A DNA stretch of 64,000 nt, taken from assembly GCF_928382285.1 (NCBI RefSeq), contig NZ_CAKMSS010000006.1, positions 62,001-126,000 of the forward strand, given 5' to 3'. Position 1 is the stretch's first letter, and the number at the start of each line of letters is the position of its first letter. Source of the DNA: Rothia nasimurium (GTDB lineage Bacteria; Actinomycetota; Actinomycetes; Actinomycetales; Micrococcaceae). Position numbers and translations under genes: made by a program. The notes beneath the pieces are model-generated. The model searched no databases. It was not told the DNA's origin and saw only the letters and a program-made list of their open reading frames with translations. This document shows, one piece after another, positions 1 through 6,858 of this stretch.

Positions 1-764
1 TTGTAGTTGACGGTGGACTCGCCGTAAGCAGTCAGGTGGAAGTGATCGATAACGTTAGCGTCATCCAGGTCAACCGTGGCTGCTTCATAGGCCAGGTTGA
101 CGGGATGCTCTAGGGGCAGGTTCCAGATGGGGAAGGTCTCGAACTTGGCATAGCCTGCCTTCACACCGCGCTTGTTCTCGTGGTACACCTGCGACAGGGC
201 GGTTGCCAGCTTGCCGGAACCGGGGCCGGGAGCGGTAACAACCACCAGGTCACGGGTTGTTTCGGCAAACTCGTTGCGGCCCAGGCCGTCCTCGCTCACA
301 ATCAGGTCGGTGTTGGTGGGGTAGCCGGGAATGACGCGGTGGCGGGAGACTTTCAGGCCCAGGCGCTCTAGGCGCTGCTTGAAGGCAACAGCCTTGGCGT
401 TGTCGTCCTCCATCTGGGTAAGCACCACGTGCTCGACCAGAAAGCCGCGGTCTCGGAAGACGTCGACCAGGCGCAGCACGTCGTCCTCGTAGGTGATGCC
501 CAGGTCAGCACGGATTTTGTTGCGCTGCAGGTCTTTGGCGTTGAGGCAGATAAGAATTTCTACCTCGTCGCGGATTTGCTCCAGCATCGCGATCTTGTTG
601 TCGGGTGTGAAGCCGGGCAGCACACGGGAGGCGTGCATGTCGTCAAAGAGTTTGCCACCCATTTCGAGGTAGAGCTTGCCGCCGATTTCTTCGCGGCGCT
701 CCTGGATGTGTCGAGACTGCATCTCGATGTACTTCTCACGGTCAAAACCAATTTTGTTCACCAT
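1..764 (-). CDS. DUF1846 (UPF0371) family protein, C-terminus outside the window
   Basis: The product reads from [20 protein letters not shown] and continues with a GGKLFDD segment and a ASRVLPGF segment, which I recognise as the opening of DUF1846 proteins (about 500 residues in full). Only the first 254 codons are present because the gene runs off the left edge. The family has an ATP-grasp/Rossmann-like fold and no firmly assigned reaction, so I give no function. The ATG at 764 is chosen because the conserved N-terminus begins directly after it; no strong ribosome site is visible upstream. It is transcribed leftwards, and the 111 bases between it and hicB must hold its promoter. Confidence 0.85.
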   Translation of the reverse strand, partial: MVNKIGFDREKYIEMQSRHIQERREEIGGKLYLEMGGKLFDDMHASRVLPGFTPDNKIAMLEQIRDEVEILICLNAKDLQRNKIRADLGITYEDDVLRLVDVFRDRGFLVEHVVLTQMEDDNAKAVAFKQRLERLGLKVSRHRVIPGYPTNTDLIVSEDGLGRNEFAETTRDLVVVTAPGPGSGKLATALSQVYHENKRGVKAGYAKFETFPIWNLPLEHPVNLAYEAATVDLDDANVIDHFHLTAYGESTVNY

Positions 765-875
765 GGAATTTAAGCTTATCAAGACCATGGGTGCGAGCGC
801 CCGCACACTGACCGCGTGGCGGCGGTGAGAGCGGGCACGTACAGCGCCTCCAGCTGTGTCTACTGTATGTTTCTT

Positions 876-1250
876 CTAGCTATGAGTCAGCTGGTTGACT
901 CTCTGATTCGATAGACCAAGCAGCTTTGCCGTTTCTTTTTGGTTATACCCTCGGTCGAGAAGACCCTGAACAGTCTGCCGAGCTAGACGAGCGGCGATAG
1001 CCTGCTCCTCACGAGCTTTACGGTCACGCTCTTTTGAGCCCTCCCAGACAACTCTGATATCAGCGGGCATGATGTAGTCAATGAGCAGCCTGTAGCTACC
1101 GGGCTTCTGCTCGGTCACCAGCTCAATCACCTCCTGAGCGGCACGTTCAACATCATCGAGTTTAGCCGCCTGCCCCGCGCTATCGAGGCTAGGGATATCA
1201 ACCAGCCACCACCGCCCGTCCTTACGGGCCACTGCTTTAATTTCTTGCAT
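876..1250 (-). CDS. hicB: HicB-like antitoxin with C-terminal helix-turn-helix
   Basis: This 124-residue protein has an N-terminal HicB-type partial RNase H-like fold (MQEIKAVARKDGRWWLVDIP, then a helix with ERAAQEVIEL) and a C-terminal helix-turn-helix at about residues 98-124 (NQKETAKLLGLSNQRVNQL). HicB antitoxins bind and neutralise the HicA mRNA interferase and repress their own operon. It starts 4 bases after the stop of hicA, so the two genes are co-transcribed with the toxin first, the usual order. The DNA target is probably the large palindrome at 1466-1505. HicB families are diverse, so the exact subfamily is uncertain, but the pairing with hicA makes the call firm. Confidence 0.85.
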   Translation of the reverse strand: MQEIKAVARKDGRWWLVDIPSLDSAGQAAKLDDVERAAQEVIELVTEQKPGSYRLLIDYIMPADIRVVWEGSKERDRKAREEQAIAARLARQTVQGLLDRGYNQKETAKLLGLSNQRVNQLTHS

Positions 1251-1254
1251 TTTT

Positions 1255-1458
1255 CTACCTCCAGTCGTGAGCCTCAGGCGGCAATATCTTAATAAGCTTT
1301 TGCATTACTCCCGGTGAGATAGAGCGGTGCCGTGGGACAACAAAACGCTCTCCATCTGGGCTTTGCCAGATTTCATGAGAGCCTTTCACTCTGAGTTTCT
1401 GCCAACCGAGAGACCTAAGAACCTTGATAACATCGCGGTACTTTTGCTCCTTGGTCAT
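1255..1458 (-). CDS. hicA: HicA-like mRNA interferase toxin
   Basis: A 67-residue basic protein of typical HicA length with the double-stranded-RNA-binding-like fold. The catalytic histidine is in GSHEIW at residues 26-31, followed by the family pattern GERFVVPRHRSISPGVMQKL. HicA toxins cleave mRNA during stress. The start is the ATG at 1458. No Shine-Dalgarno sequence precedes it. A TATAGA -10-like element ends about 8 bases upstream, so the transcript may be leaderless, which is common in actinobacteria. It forms an operon with hicB, which follows 4 bases downstream. Confidence 0.88.
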   Translation of the reverse strand: MTKEQKYRDVIKVLRSLGWQKLRVKGSHEIWQSPDGERFVVPRHRSISPGVMQKLIKILPPEAHDWR

Positions 1459-1465
1459 TCGTTAA

Positions 1466-1505
1466 ATCTATACCCCCTTGATTTCTTAATCAAGGGGGTA
1501 TAGAT
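1466..1505. promoter_or_regulatory. 18-bp perfect inverted repeat over the hicAB promoter
   Basis: Arms 1466-1483 and 1488-1505 are perfectly complementary (left arm ATCTATACCCCCTTGATT, loop TCTT). Read on the minus strand the repeat contains TTGATT and TATAGA 15 bases apart, which fit -35 and -10 elements for hicA. The right edge lies 3 bases from the stop of the upstream glycerophosphodiesterase gene. No T-run follows the hairpin on the minus strand, so I favour an operator for HicB over a terminator. Confidence 0.7.
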
Positions 1506-1508
1506 AAA

Positions 1509-2240
1509 TTATGGTTCAAGGTGCAGTAGCCGCTCGGGGTAGTCGGTAAAGACACCGGTGGCGCCCCAGTTTTTCAGCTCGTTGGCGCGGGCGGGGCTGT
1601 TGACCGTCCAGACGTTAACCTCGTACCCGGCCTCACGCAGGGCGCGGATGGTGGCTCGGGTCAGACCCCGGTCTTCCAGATGGGCTGCGCTAGCGTCGAT
1701 GAGTTCTAGCACAGAGCGCCAGTCGGGCTGGAACATCTCGGTGACGAAGAGAGCCCCCACCGCATACTGCGGGGCCCTGCGCTTGAACTCGGCCAGGAGC
1801 AGGTGGTTAAAGGAAGAAACAATGACGCCCCGGCCCGGCTGTAGACGGGCCAGCTCTTCACTAACCCTGTCGATGAGCAGGCGGGAGCGCTCTGCCCCCT
1901 GCTCGTTGGATTTCAGTTCGATGTTGAGGTTGAGCCCGCGCTCATTGGCCAGGTCAATGAGCTGGGCCAGGGTGGGCACCGGCTCCCCCGCCGTGTCGGG
2001 CGAAAACCAGGCACCGGCGTCCGCACCCGCAAGCTGCTCGGCGGTGTAGCCGTAGAGGGGGCCGGAGAGGTTGGTGGTGCGGTCCAGGTCGGTGTCATGC
2101 AACAGTACGGGCGTGCCGCAGGCGGCGATATCGACGTCGGTTTCGACCCAGGTCGCACCGGAGTCAGCTGCTGCGACGAAGGCGGCGAGGGTGTTTTCAG
2201 GGCGGGTTCCGGACGCCCCGCGGTGGGCAAAAATACGCAT
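1509..2240 (-). CDS. Glycerophosphodiester phosphodiesterase
   Basis: The 243-residue product has the GDPD TIM-barrel signatures: HRGASGTRPENT at residues 6-17 with catalytic His6 and Arg7, ETDVD at 33-37 (metal ligands) and LHDTDLDRTT from about 47. These enzymes hydrolyse glycerophosphodiesters to glycerol-3-phosphate and an alcohol. There is no signal peptide, so it should act in the cytosol (UgpQ type). The frame stays open upstream through a repeat element to 2342, but the conserved N-terminus MRIFAHRG fixes the start at 2240. It lies between the hicAB promoter palindrome and an intergenic repeat. Confidence 0.9.
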   Translation of the reverse strand: MRIFAHRGASGTRPENTLAAFVAAADSGATWVETDVDIAACGTPVLLHDTDLDRTTNLSGPLYGYTAEQLAGADAGAWFSPDTAGEPVPTLAQLIDLANERGLNLNIELKSNEQGAERSRLLIDRVSEELARLQPGRGVIVSSFNHLLLAEFKRRAPQYAVGALFVTEMFQPDWRSVLELIDASAAHLEDRGLTRATIRALREAGYEVNVWTVNSPARANELKNWGATGVFTDYPERLLHLEP

Positions 2241-2292
2241 GGCACCAGTATGGGGCAGGGAGGTTAACGGGAGGTGCCCCAGCACAGGCCTC

Positions 2293-2354
2293 TGTGCAGG
2301 TTTCTTGGCGTGTGTGCAGGGAAAACTCTGCACACAGCCCAAGAACCCTGCACA
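2293..2354. repeat. Intergenic palindromic repeat, copy 1
   Basis: A 62-bp imperfect palindrome beginning TGTGCAGG and ending CCTGCACA. Bases 2310-2354 are identical over 45 bp to 6735-6779 (copy 2), and the whole element matches 20941-21002 (copy 3) in length and plan. It lies 31 bases downstream of the mcrC stop, so as RNA it would form a strong hairpin there and could help terminate the operon. Confidence 0.85.
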
Positions 2355-2385
2355 AATTGGATATGACTCTCAGAAGAACAGCTGG

Positions 2386-3945
2386 CTAAGAGCCACGAAA
2401 GATCTCACGAATACGTTCCCGATATACCTCAGCCAAGCTGAAATCAGCAGCACCAGGACTAGGAAAGGGCAGGGAAAGGACGCCGATGCGGTTCCAGCCC
2501 TCTTCTGTGTAGTCCGGATACCCGTAACCGGGTGGGGGTAGCAGCAGAGAATTCTCCTTCACACTTATTGCTTTAATGGTGATGGTGGTGCACCCAGGAT
2601 AAACCAAAAAAGCACTGCAACCCATCCGGTAGGAGTAGGTGGTGAGCTGATACTGATCGCCCATGCCTGCTTCAGTAATTGAACTCTTGGCAAACTTGTA
2701 TTTAGCATCAAAAACCACTGTTTGTTGCTCCTTGGAGACAACAATATCGGGTTTCTTAGGGCTTCCCTTATGGCTCTTCTTGTCCTTGTTTGTGTAGTAG
2801 AGGTAGAGCTTCTCCTGCTCATGGACCTTAGCCCCTGGGATGCTTTGCCACATATAACCCGCAACAATCTTTTCCCAAAGGTCACTGGTGGTGTATTTGA
2901 TGTTGGCGATGACGCCTCCCTCTGTGAGGGGTTCTTCAACACCGATACCGAACTGTTCACTGATGATTGCCCGTCCCAGGAAGTAGGCCTTCTTCAAGTC
3001 TGTGCTCAGCCGAGCTAGTTCATTAGCGGCGATACTGCTCGTCAGGAGTGTTGAAGGCTGAATCAGGCGGACATCTCGAATGTGGGCATCAACTTCGACA
3101 GCGGCGTCCAGGGTCTTTTGGTTGTTGCTGGTGGCAGCAAGCTGGGTAGCGGCACGAATGACCTGCCAGATGTAGCTGTCTGTGGTGAGGGCGTCAAATT
3201 CGCAGAGAATGGGTAGTTGCTGTTTGACCTTACGGCTTATCAAACCCTGGGGCACCATGCGCCCGCGCACAAAGCCTAGTTCTTCTTGGACGGGCAGGAA
3301 GGTGGGTTTACGGTGGCGGACAGCTTCAAGGGCGTAGCGGACGAACTGGGCGTAAAAAACTTCACGTATAGCAGGAATATGGGGGAAAAGATTCGCATCT
3401 GATGGTGGGAAGTCGCGGTGACCGGCAACCCTGCTGGGGTACTGGTCGTAGTGGGAGAGCATATCCCACATGAATTTGGCCTGGTCGTCCTCTAGTGATT
3501 TGAGTTCGACTTCGCGGTGGCCGGGGCCAGGCTTTGAGACTTCCTCCCAGAGGGGATCTACCTCGCCGTCTTCCTCATCGTGTTGTTTTACATCTGGTAC
3601 AAGCTCAGTTTCTTGGTCGTCCTCTTCAAACTCGGGGGAGTTTGGGGTGGCGACAGCTAGGCATTTAGCCCATTCGTCCGGAAGTTGGAGGGTGTCCATC
3701 TCGTAGAGGTAGCTGTGCCAAGTATCTTTCCCCTCGTGCTCTGAGGTGCTGAGGTCTGGGAGGGTACACAGGGGTTTGGAGTCTTTCTCCTTGTCGCTTT
3801 GATTCCCTTCTGACCAGATTTTGGGGAGGACGTGCAGGGTAAGGGTGGTTGGGCCGGTGGGGTTTTCTTCCCCCACCAGCCTCAGCACGGTGATTCCAAT
3901 ACCGTTGCCCTTCCCGCTCACACGGAAATAGCGGTAGGCGGTCAT
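2386..3945 (-). CDS. mcrC: McrC-like nuclease subunit of a McrBC type IV restriction system
   Basis: The 519-residue product ends in a PD-(D/E)xK nuclease: KPD at 398-400 (Asp400), then DAK at 413-415 on the following beta strand. A GRMVPQG segment at about 228-234 and a helical middle are typical of McrC. An acidic low-complexity stretch (about 105-135) separates the N-terminal part. McrC supplies the nuclease activity that cuts methylated foreign DNA once the McrB motor has bound. It begins 2 bases after the mcrB stop and is the last gene of the fic-mcrB-mcrC operon. The assignment rests on the nuclease motif and the McrB neighbour. Confidence 0.88.
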   Translation of the reverse strand: MTAYRYFRVSGKGNGIGITVLRLVGEENPTGPTTLTLHVLPKIWSEGNQSDKEKDSKPLCTLPDLSTSEHEGKDTWHSYLYEMDTLQLPDEWAKCLAVATPNSPEFEEDDQETELVPDVKQHDEEDGEVDPLWEEVSKPGPGHREVELKSLEDDQAKFMWDMLSHYDQYPSRVAGHRDFPPSDANLFPHIPAIREVFYAQFVRYALEAVRHRKPTFLPVQEELGFVRGRMVPQGLISRKVKQQLPILCEFDALTTDSYIWQVIRAATQLAATSNNQKTLDAAVEVDAHIRDVRLIQPSTLLTSSIAANELARLSTDLKKAYFLGRAIISEQFGIGVEEPLTEGGVIANIKYTTSDLWEKIVAGYMWQSIPGAKVHEQEKLYLYYTNKDKKSHKGSPKKPDIVVSKEQQTVVFDAKYKFAKSSITEAGMGDQYQLTTYSYRMGCSAFLVYPGCTTITIKAISVKENSLLLPPPGYGYPDYTEEGWNRIGVLSLPFPSPGAADFSLAEVYRERIREIFRGS

Positions 3946-3947
3946 GA

Positions 3948-5516
3948 CTACTGGTCGCCCTGGCTATTTTCAGAATCAGTGTTGTCAGAAACCTCGTTCT
4001 CAGAGTCACTGCCCCCGTCGACTGTTGGAGATTTACCTTTATCTTCTTTAACGATGGGACGGCGGCCAAGACCCTGACCTTCGTAGTCGAGTTTGCTACC
4101 GACATACATGCTAATAGGTGGAAGCCCAATTTTCTTTAGAACATCTTCCTTGATATTAAAGGTAAAGATAATCTCTAGGAGCTGGGTAACAAGGGCTTCA
4201 GCGATAGCTTCAGCCTTGCCGTCTTTACCGAAGAAGTAGGCGTGACCTAGGCGGGCGTCGGGACCAACTTCAGTAAGCAAAATAGCGTTGGCGTCTGAGT
4301 ACCAGGTAGCTACCTTATCTGGGCAAACTTCCCCAACCTTCTCCATAGCTGTCTTCAGTTCATCATCCGTGTAGGGAGGCTGAGATACCCAATGAAAGCG
4401 GCGGCGTAGGGCCAGGTCAATGGTGCCCACAGAGCGATCAGTGGTGTTCATAGTGCCCAGGACGTGCAGGTTAGTGGGCACTGCCAGCTTGTTATACTCT
4501 TTGCCATTCTTGAAGACGGGGGTTTGCAGGCGGACGTAGTCACCCGGCATTTTTTGCATAGAGGCTTCAAAGAGAGCACCGTCTCTACCGTCTTCTGCCA
4601 GGTCTTTAAATTCTTGGCGTTTGCTCTTTTCAAGTACTAGCATGAGGTCACCGAAGACACGGGCAGTGTTAGCGCGGTTGATTTCATCAATAAATATGAG
4701 GAACTTATGACTGGGATTTAAGGCAGCCCAATTACACATCTGCACGAAGATGCCCTCCTGAGAAACAAAGTCTCCCTCACCTTTATTTTTCATGAAGTTA
4801 GGACGGATACCAGAAACAAATTCTTCATAAGAAGTGGAGGGGTGGAAAACCACTACTTCAATTTGACTACCGTTCTCACCATAAACCCCACTTTCACGCA
4901 GTTCCTGGAGCATATGAGATTTACCAGAGCCAGCAACACCTTCCACAATCAGGTTCAAGTGTTGCTCCATTGCACCTGTAAACCTCCACCTTTCTTCAGC
5001 TCTTTCTAACTCCATCGAACTATCACTATTTTCTCCACTCAATTCATTCAAGCGATTCAAACTGAAATCTTCTACATTATTATTCCAAATTTCGATGAAG
5101 CTTTCACTAAGATCAAGCCCAGAATCAAATCCCTGATAGAACTCATTAGGAGGGGGTTGGCGTCTTATCTCAACAGTTTCACCGGTAAGGTACAAAATAA
5201 GGTTCCGCAAGATAGCTATATCCGCAGGCACGCCCTTCCCCCAACCATCCAGTCTACAGACCTTATACAAGTCACCTATCTCGGCCTCTTCTGGAACTCC
5301 CCTACCCAGCAAGTAATCGACAATCTGAGGGACTACTATTTTTAGTGATGTGTATATCTGCCCTTTATTATTTTCAGCAAATTCTACCCCATCTTTAAAT
5401 TTTAAATAAAGATTATGTTTTCGACCTTTATCTAATAATTTTCTCAGCTGCAAATACTCCTCCGACTTATTGTCAGAAGAAATATTATTATATTCAGAAA
5501 AATTTAAGTGAATCAT
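3948..5516 (-). CDS. mcrB: McrB-like AAA+ GTPase of a type IV restriction system
   Basis: A 522-residue AAA+ protein: Walker A GVAGSGKS at 193-200, Walker B FLIFIDEIN at 272-280, and the McrB sensor motif MNTTDRS at 356-362 followed by DLALRRRF. The family forms GTP-driven hexamers that translocate DNA and activate McrC. Residues 1-180 precede the motor and do not resemble a target-recognition domain I can name; that part is clearly richer in A and T than the rest of the gene. The C-terminus (about 485-522) is an acidic Ser/Asn/Asp-rich tail. Its ATG overlaps the fic stop by 4 bases, so translation is probably coupled. Confidence 0.9.
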   Translation of the reverse strand: MIHLNFSEYNNISSDNKSEEYLQLRKLLDKGRKHNLYLKFKDGVEFAENNKGQIYTSLKIVVPQIVDYLLGRGVPEEAEIGDLYKVCRLDGWGKGVPADIAILRNLILYLTGETVEIRRQPPPNEFYQGFDSGLDLSESFIEIWNNNVEDFSLNRLNELSGENSDSSMELERAEERWRFTGAMEQHLNLIVEGVAGSGKSHMLQELRESGVYGENGSQIEVVVFHPSTSYEEFVSGIRPNFMKNKGEGDFVSQEGIFVQMCNWAALNPSHKFLIFIDEINRANTARVFGDLMLVLEKSKRQEFKDLAEDGRDGALFEASMQKMPGDYVRLQTPVFKNGKEYNKLAVPTNLHVLGTMNTTDRSVGTIDLALRRRFHWVSQPPYTDDELKTAMEKVGEVCPDKVATWYSDANAILLTEVGPDARLGHAYFFGKDGKAEAIAEALVTQLLEIIFTFNIKEDVLKKIGLPPISMYVGSKLDYEGQGLGRRPIVKEDKGKSPTVDGGSDSENEVSDNTDSENSQGDQ

Positions 5517-6589
5517 ATTGACCTCTTTAGAATATCCATCAGCCCCTCATTCACAAAGAGCTTTTCCCTACCAATTTTTTCTTCCCGCAGCACCCCGGCT
5601 GAGACAAGCTCCCCCAGGTATTTGGTTGCGGTCTGGCGGGTCACCGAGCAGCGGCCCACCACGTCCTTAATACGGCAGTAGGGCTGCTCAAAAAGAACAT
5701 CCACTACACCTACCGGCATCTGAGAGCCAGCCCGTTCTTTCACCTGCTCCTGCAAGGCCTGAATCTGCTTAATCTTCTGCAGAGTGCTCACCGCCGTTAA
5801 CCTCATGGCTTCAATCATGTAGAGCGTCCAGTCTTCCCAGGCCCCCTTAGAGGTCACCGCGTTCAAGAGGCGGTAGTAGTCATTCTTCTGGGCAATGATG
5901 CTCTGAGAAATATAAAGAATAGGCTCACTCAAAAGCCCAGAAGATACCAGCATCAGCACGTTTAGAATTCGCCCGGTACGCCCGTTGCCGTCATCGAAAG
6001 GATGGATAGCCTCAAACTGGTAATGGGCAAGCGCAACCTTCACCAGTGGGTCAAAACTACCAGCAGAGTTCACGAACTCTTCCCAGTTGCGTAGTTTCTC
6101 AGAAATCACGTCAGCACCCTGAGGCGGGGTGTAGATACGACGGCGAGTTACCGGGTTACCGATATACACGCCGTCCCCGTGTCTGACCCGGGTATCAACG
6201 TCACGGATAGTACTGCAGATTTCCCGGGCAGTGTTAGCAGTGATAACGCCCTGACGCTCCCGCATCGCTTCAAGCCCAGCAAAGAGGGCTTTTTGATAGC
6301 GCAGGGCCTCCCGGGTCGCTCCGCTGGCGTCCGTTGATACCGTTGCTGCCTTAAAGAGTTCGTCGGTGGTAGTTACAATGTTCTCGATTTCAGAGCTTGC
6401 CTGGGCCTCAAGCAGGGCAAGAGAATGCAGGAAGATACCCGGATTAGGCAGGGACACCAGGGCCTCGTTCAACCCGGCCATAGTTGCCCGCGCCTCAATG
6501 ACCGCCTTGAGTACGCGGGTAGTTTCCACGTAGTCGGCTGGCGGTAGCAGTGGCAGATCGTTGTAGGGTTCATCAGCAGACCAGGTCAT
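5513..6589 (-). CDS. Fic family protein with N-terminal inhibitory motif and C-terminal winged helix
   Basis: A 358-residue Fic protein. The catalytic loop HPFDDGNGRTGR lies at about 196-207 and matches HPFx(D/E)GNGRxxR, so AMP transfer from ATP to a target hydroxyl is expected. An (S/T)xxxE(G/N) inhibitory motif (SSEIEN, about 65-70) lies in the N-terminal domain, as in auto-inhibited Fic proteins. The last 60 residues look like a winged helix (SVTRQTATKYLGELVSAGVL), suggesting DNA binding and autoregulation. The ATG at 6589 is preferred over an upstream in-frame TTG at 6595. It is the first gene of the operon with mcrB and mcrC. Confidence 0.9.
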   Translation of the reverse strand: MTWSADEPYNDLPLLPPADYVETTRVLKAVIEARATMAGLNEALVSLPNPGIFLHSLALLEAQASSEIENIVTTTDELFKAATVSTDASGATREALRYQKALFAGLEAMRERQGVITANTAREICSTIRDVDTRVRHGDGVYIGNPVTRRRIYTPPQGADVISEKLRNWEEFVNSAGSFDPLVKVALAHYQFEAIHPFDDGNGRTGRILNVLMLVSSGLLSEPILYISQSIIAQKNDYYRLLNAVTSKGAWEDWTLYMIEAMRLTAVSTLQKIKQIQALQEQVKERAGSQMPVGVVDVLFEQPYCRIKDVVGRCSVTRQTATKYLGELVSAGVLREEKIGREKLFVNEGLMDILKRSI

Positions 6590-6605
6590 GTACAAAATCT
6601 ACCCA

Positions 6606-6702
6606 TTTTTTGACATATAAGCCCCAAAAACCGCTGATATGTCAAAAATTTCTGGGTTTTTTGACAGATCCAGGTCACATGTTCAATCTTTTGACAGGTT
6701 CC
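6606..6702. promoter_or_regulatory. Four TTTTGACA boxes upstream of fic
   Basis: The box occurs at 6606-6618, inverted at 6637-6648 (ATATGTCAAAAA), and again at 6657-6671 and 6687-6702. The first two form an inverted repeat (TTTTTGACATAT / ATATGTCAAAAA). The array sits directly upstream of the fic start and ends near the flanking repeat. It is probably an operator region, perhaps read by the winged helix of Fic. I could not pick a clean -10/-35 pair. Confidence 0.6.
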
Positions 6703-6721
6703 AGGGTCGCCCCCACCCGCT

Positions 6722-6779
6722 CAGGGTTCTTGGGGTGTGTGCAGGGAAAACTCTGCACACAGCCCAAGAACCCTGCACA
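6722..6779. repeat. Intergenic palindromic repeat, copy 2
   Basis: The arms CAGGGTTCTTGG and CCAAGAACCCTG enclose inner arms GTGTGTGCAG and CTGCACACA. The stretch 6735-6779 is identical to 2310-2354. Copies 1 and 2 therefore bracket fic-mcrB-mcrC as direct repeats of 45 bp. Confidence 0.85.
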
Positions 6780-6781
6780 CA

Positions 6782-6848
6782 CGAATGCGACTTCTTTTCC
6801 CGAACGGGTGTTCAAACATCACCCACTCGGGAAAAGAAGTCGCATTCG
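6782..6848. repeat. Long near-perfect hairpin, 29-bp arms
   Basis: Arms 6782-6810 and 6820-6848 pair over 29 bp with two mismatches around a 9-base loop (left arm starts CGAATGCGACTTC). It abuts copy 2 of the intergenic repeat and lies 10 bases past the aminotransferase stop, so it may act as its terminator, although no T-run follows. Confidence 0.75.
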
Positions 6849-6858
6849 GCAAAGAACT

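Noticed and set aside
2293..2354. Palindromic repeats considered as a CRISPR array
   Set aside because: The three copies lie kilobases apart, with no regular spacers and no cas genes.
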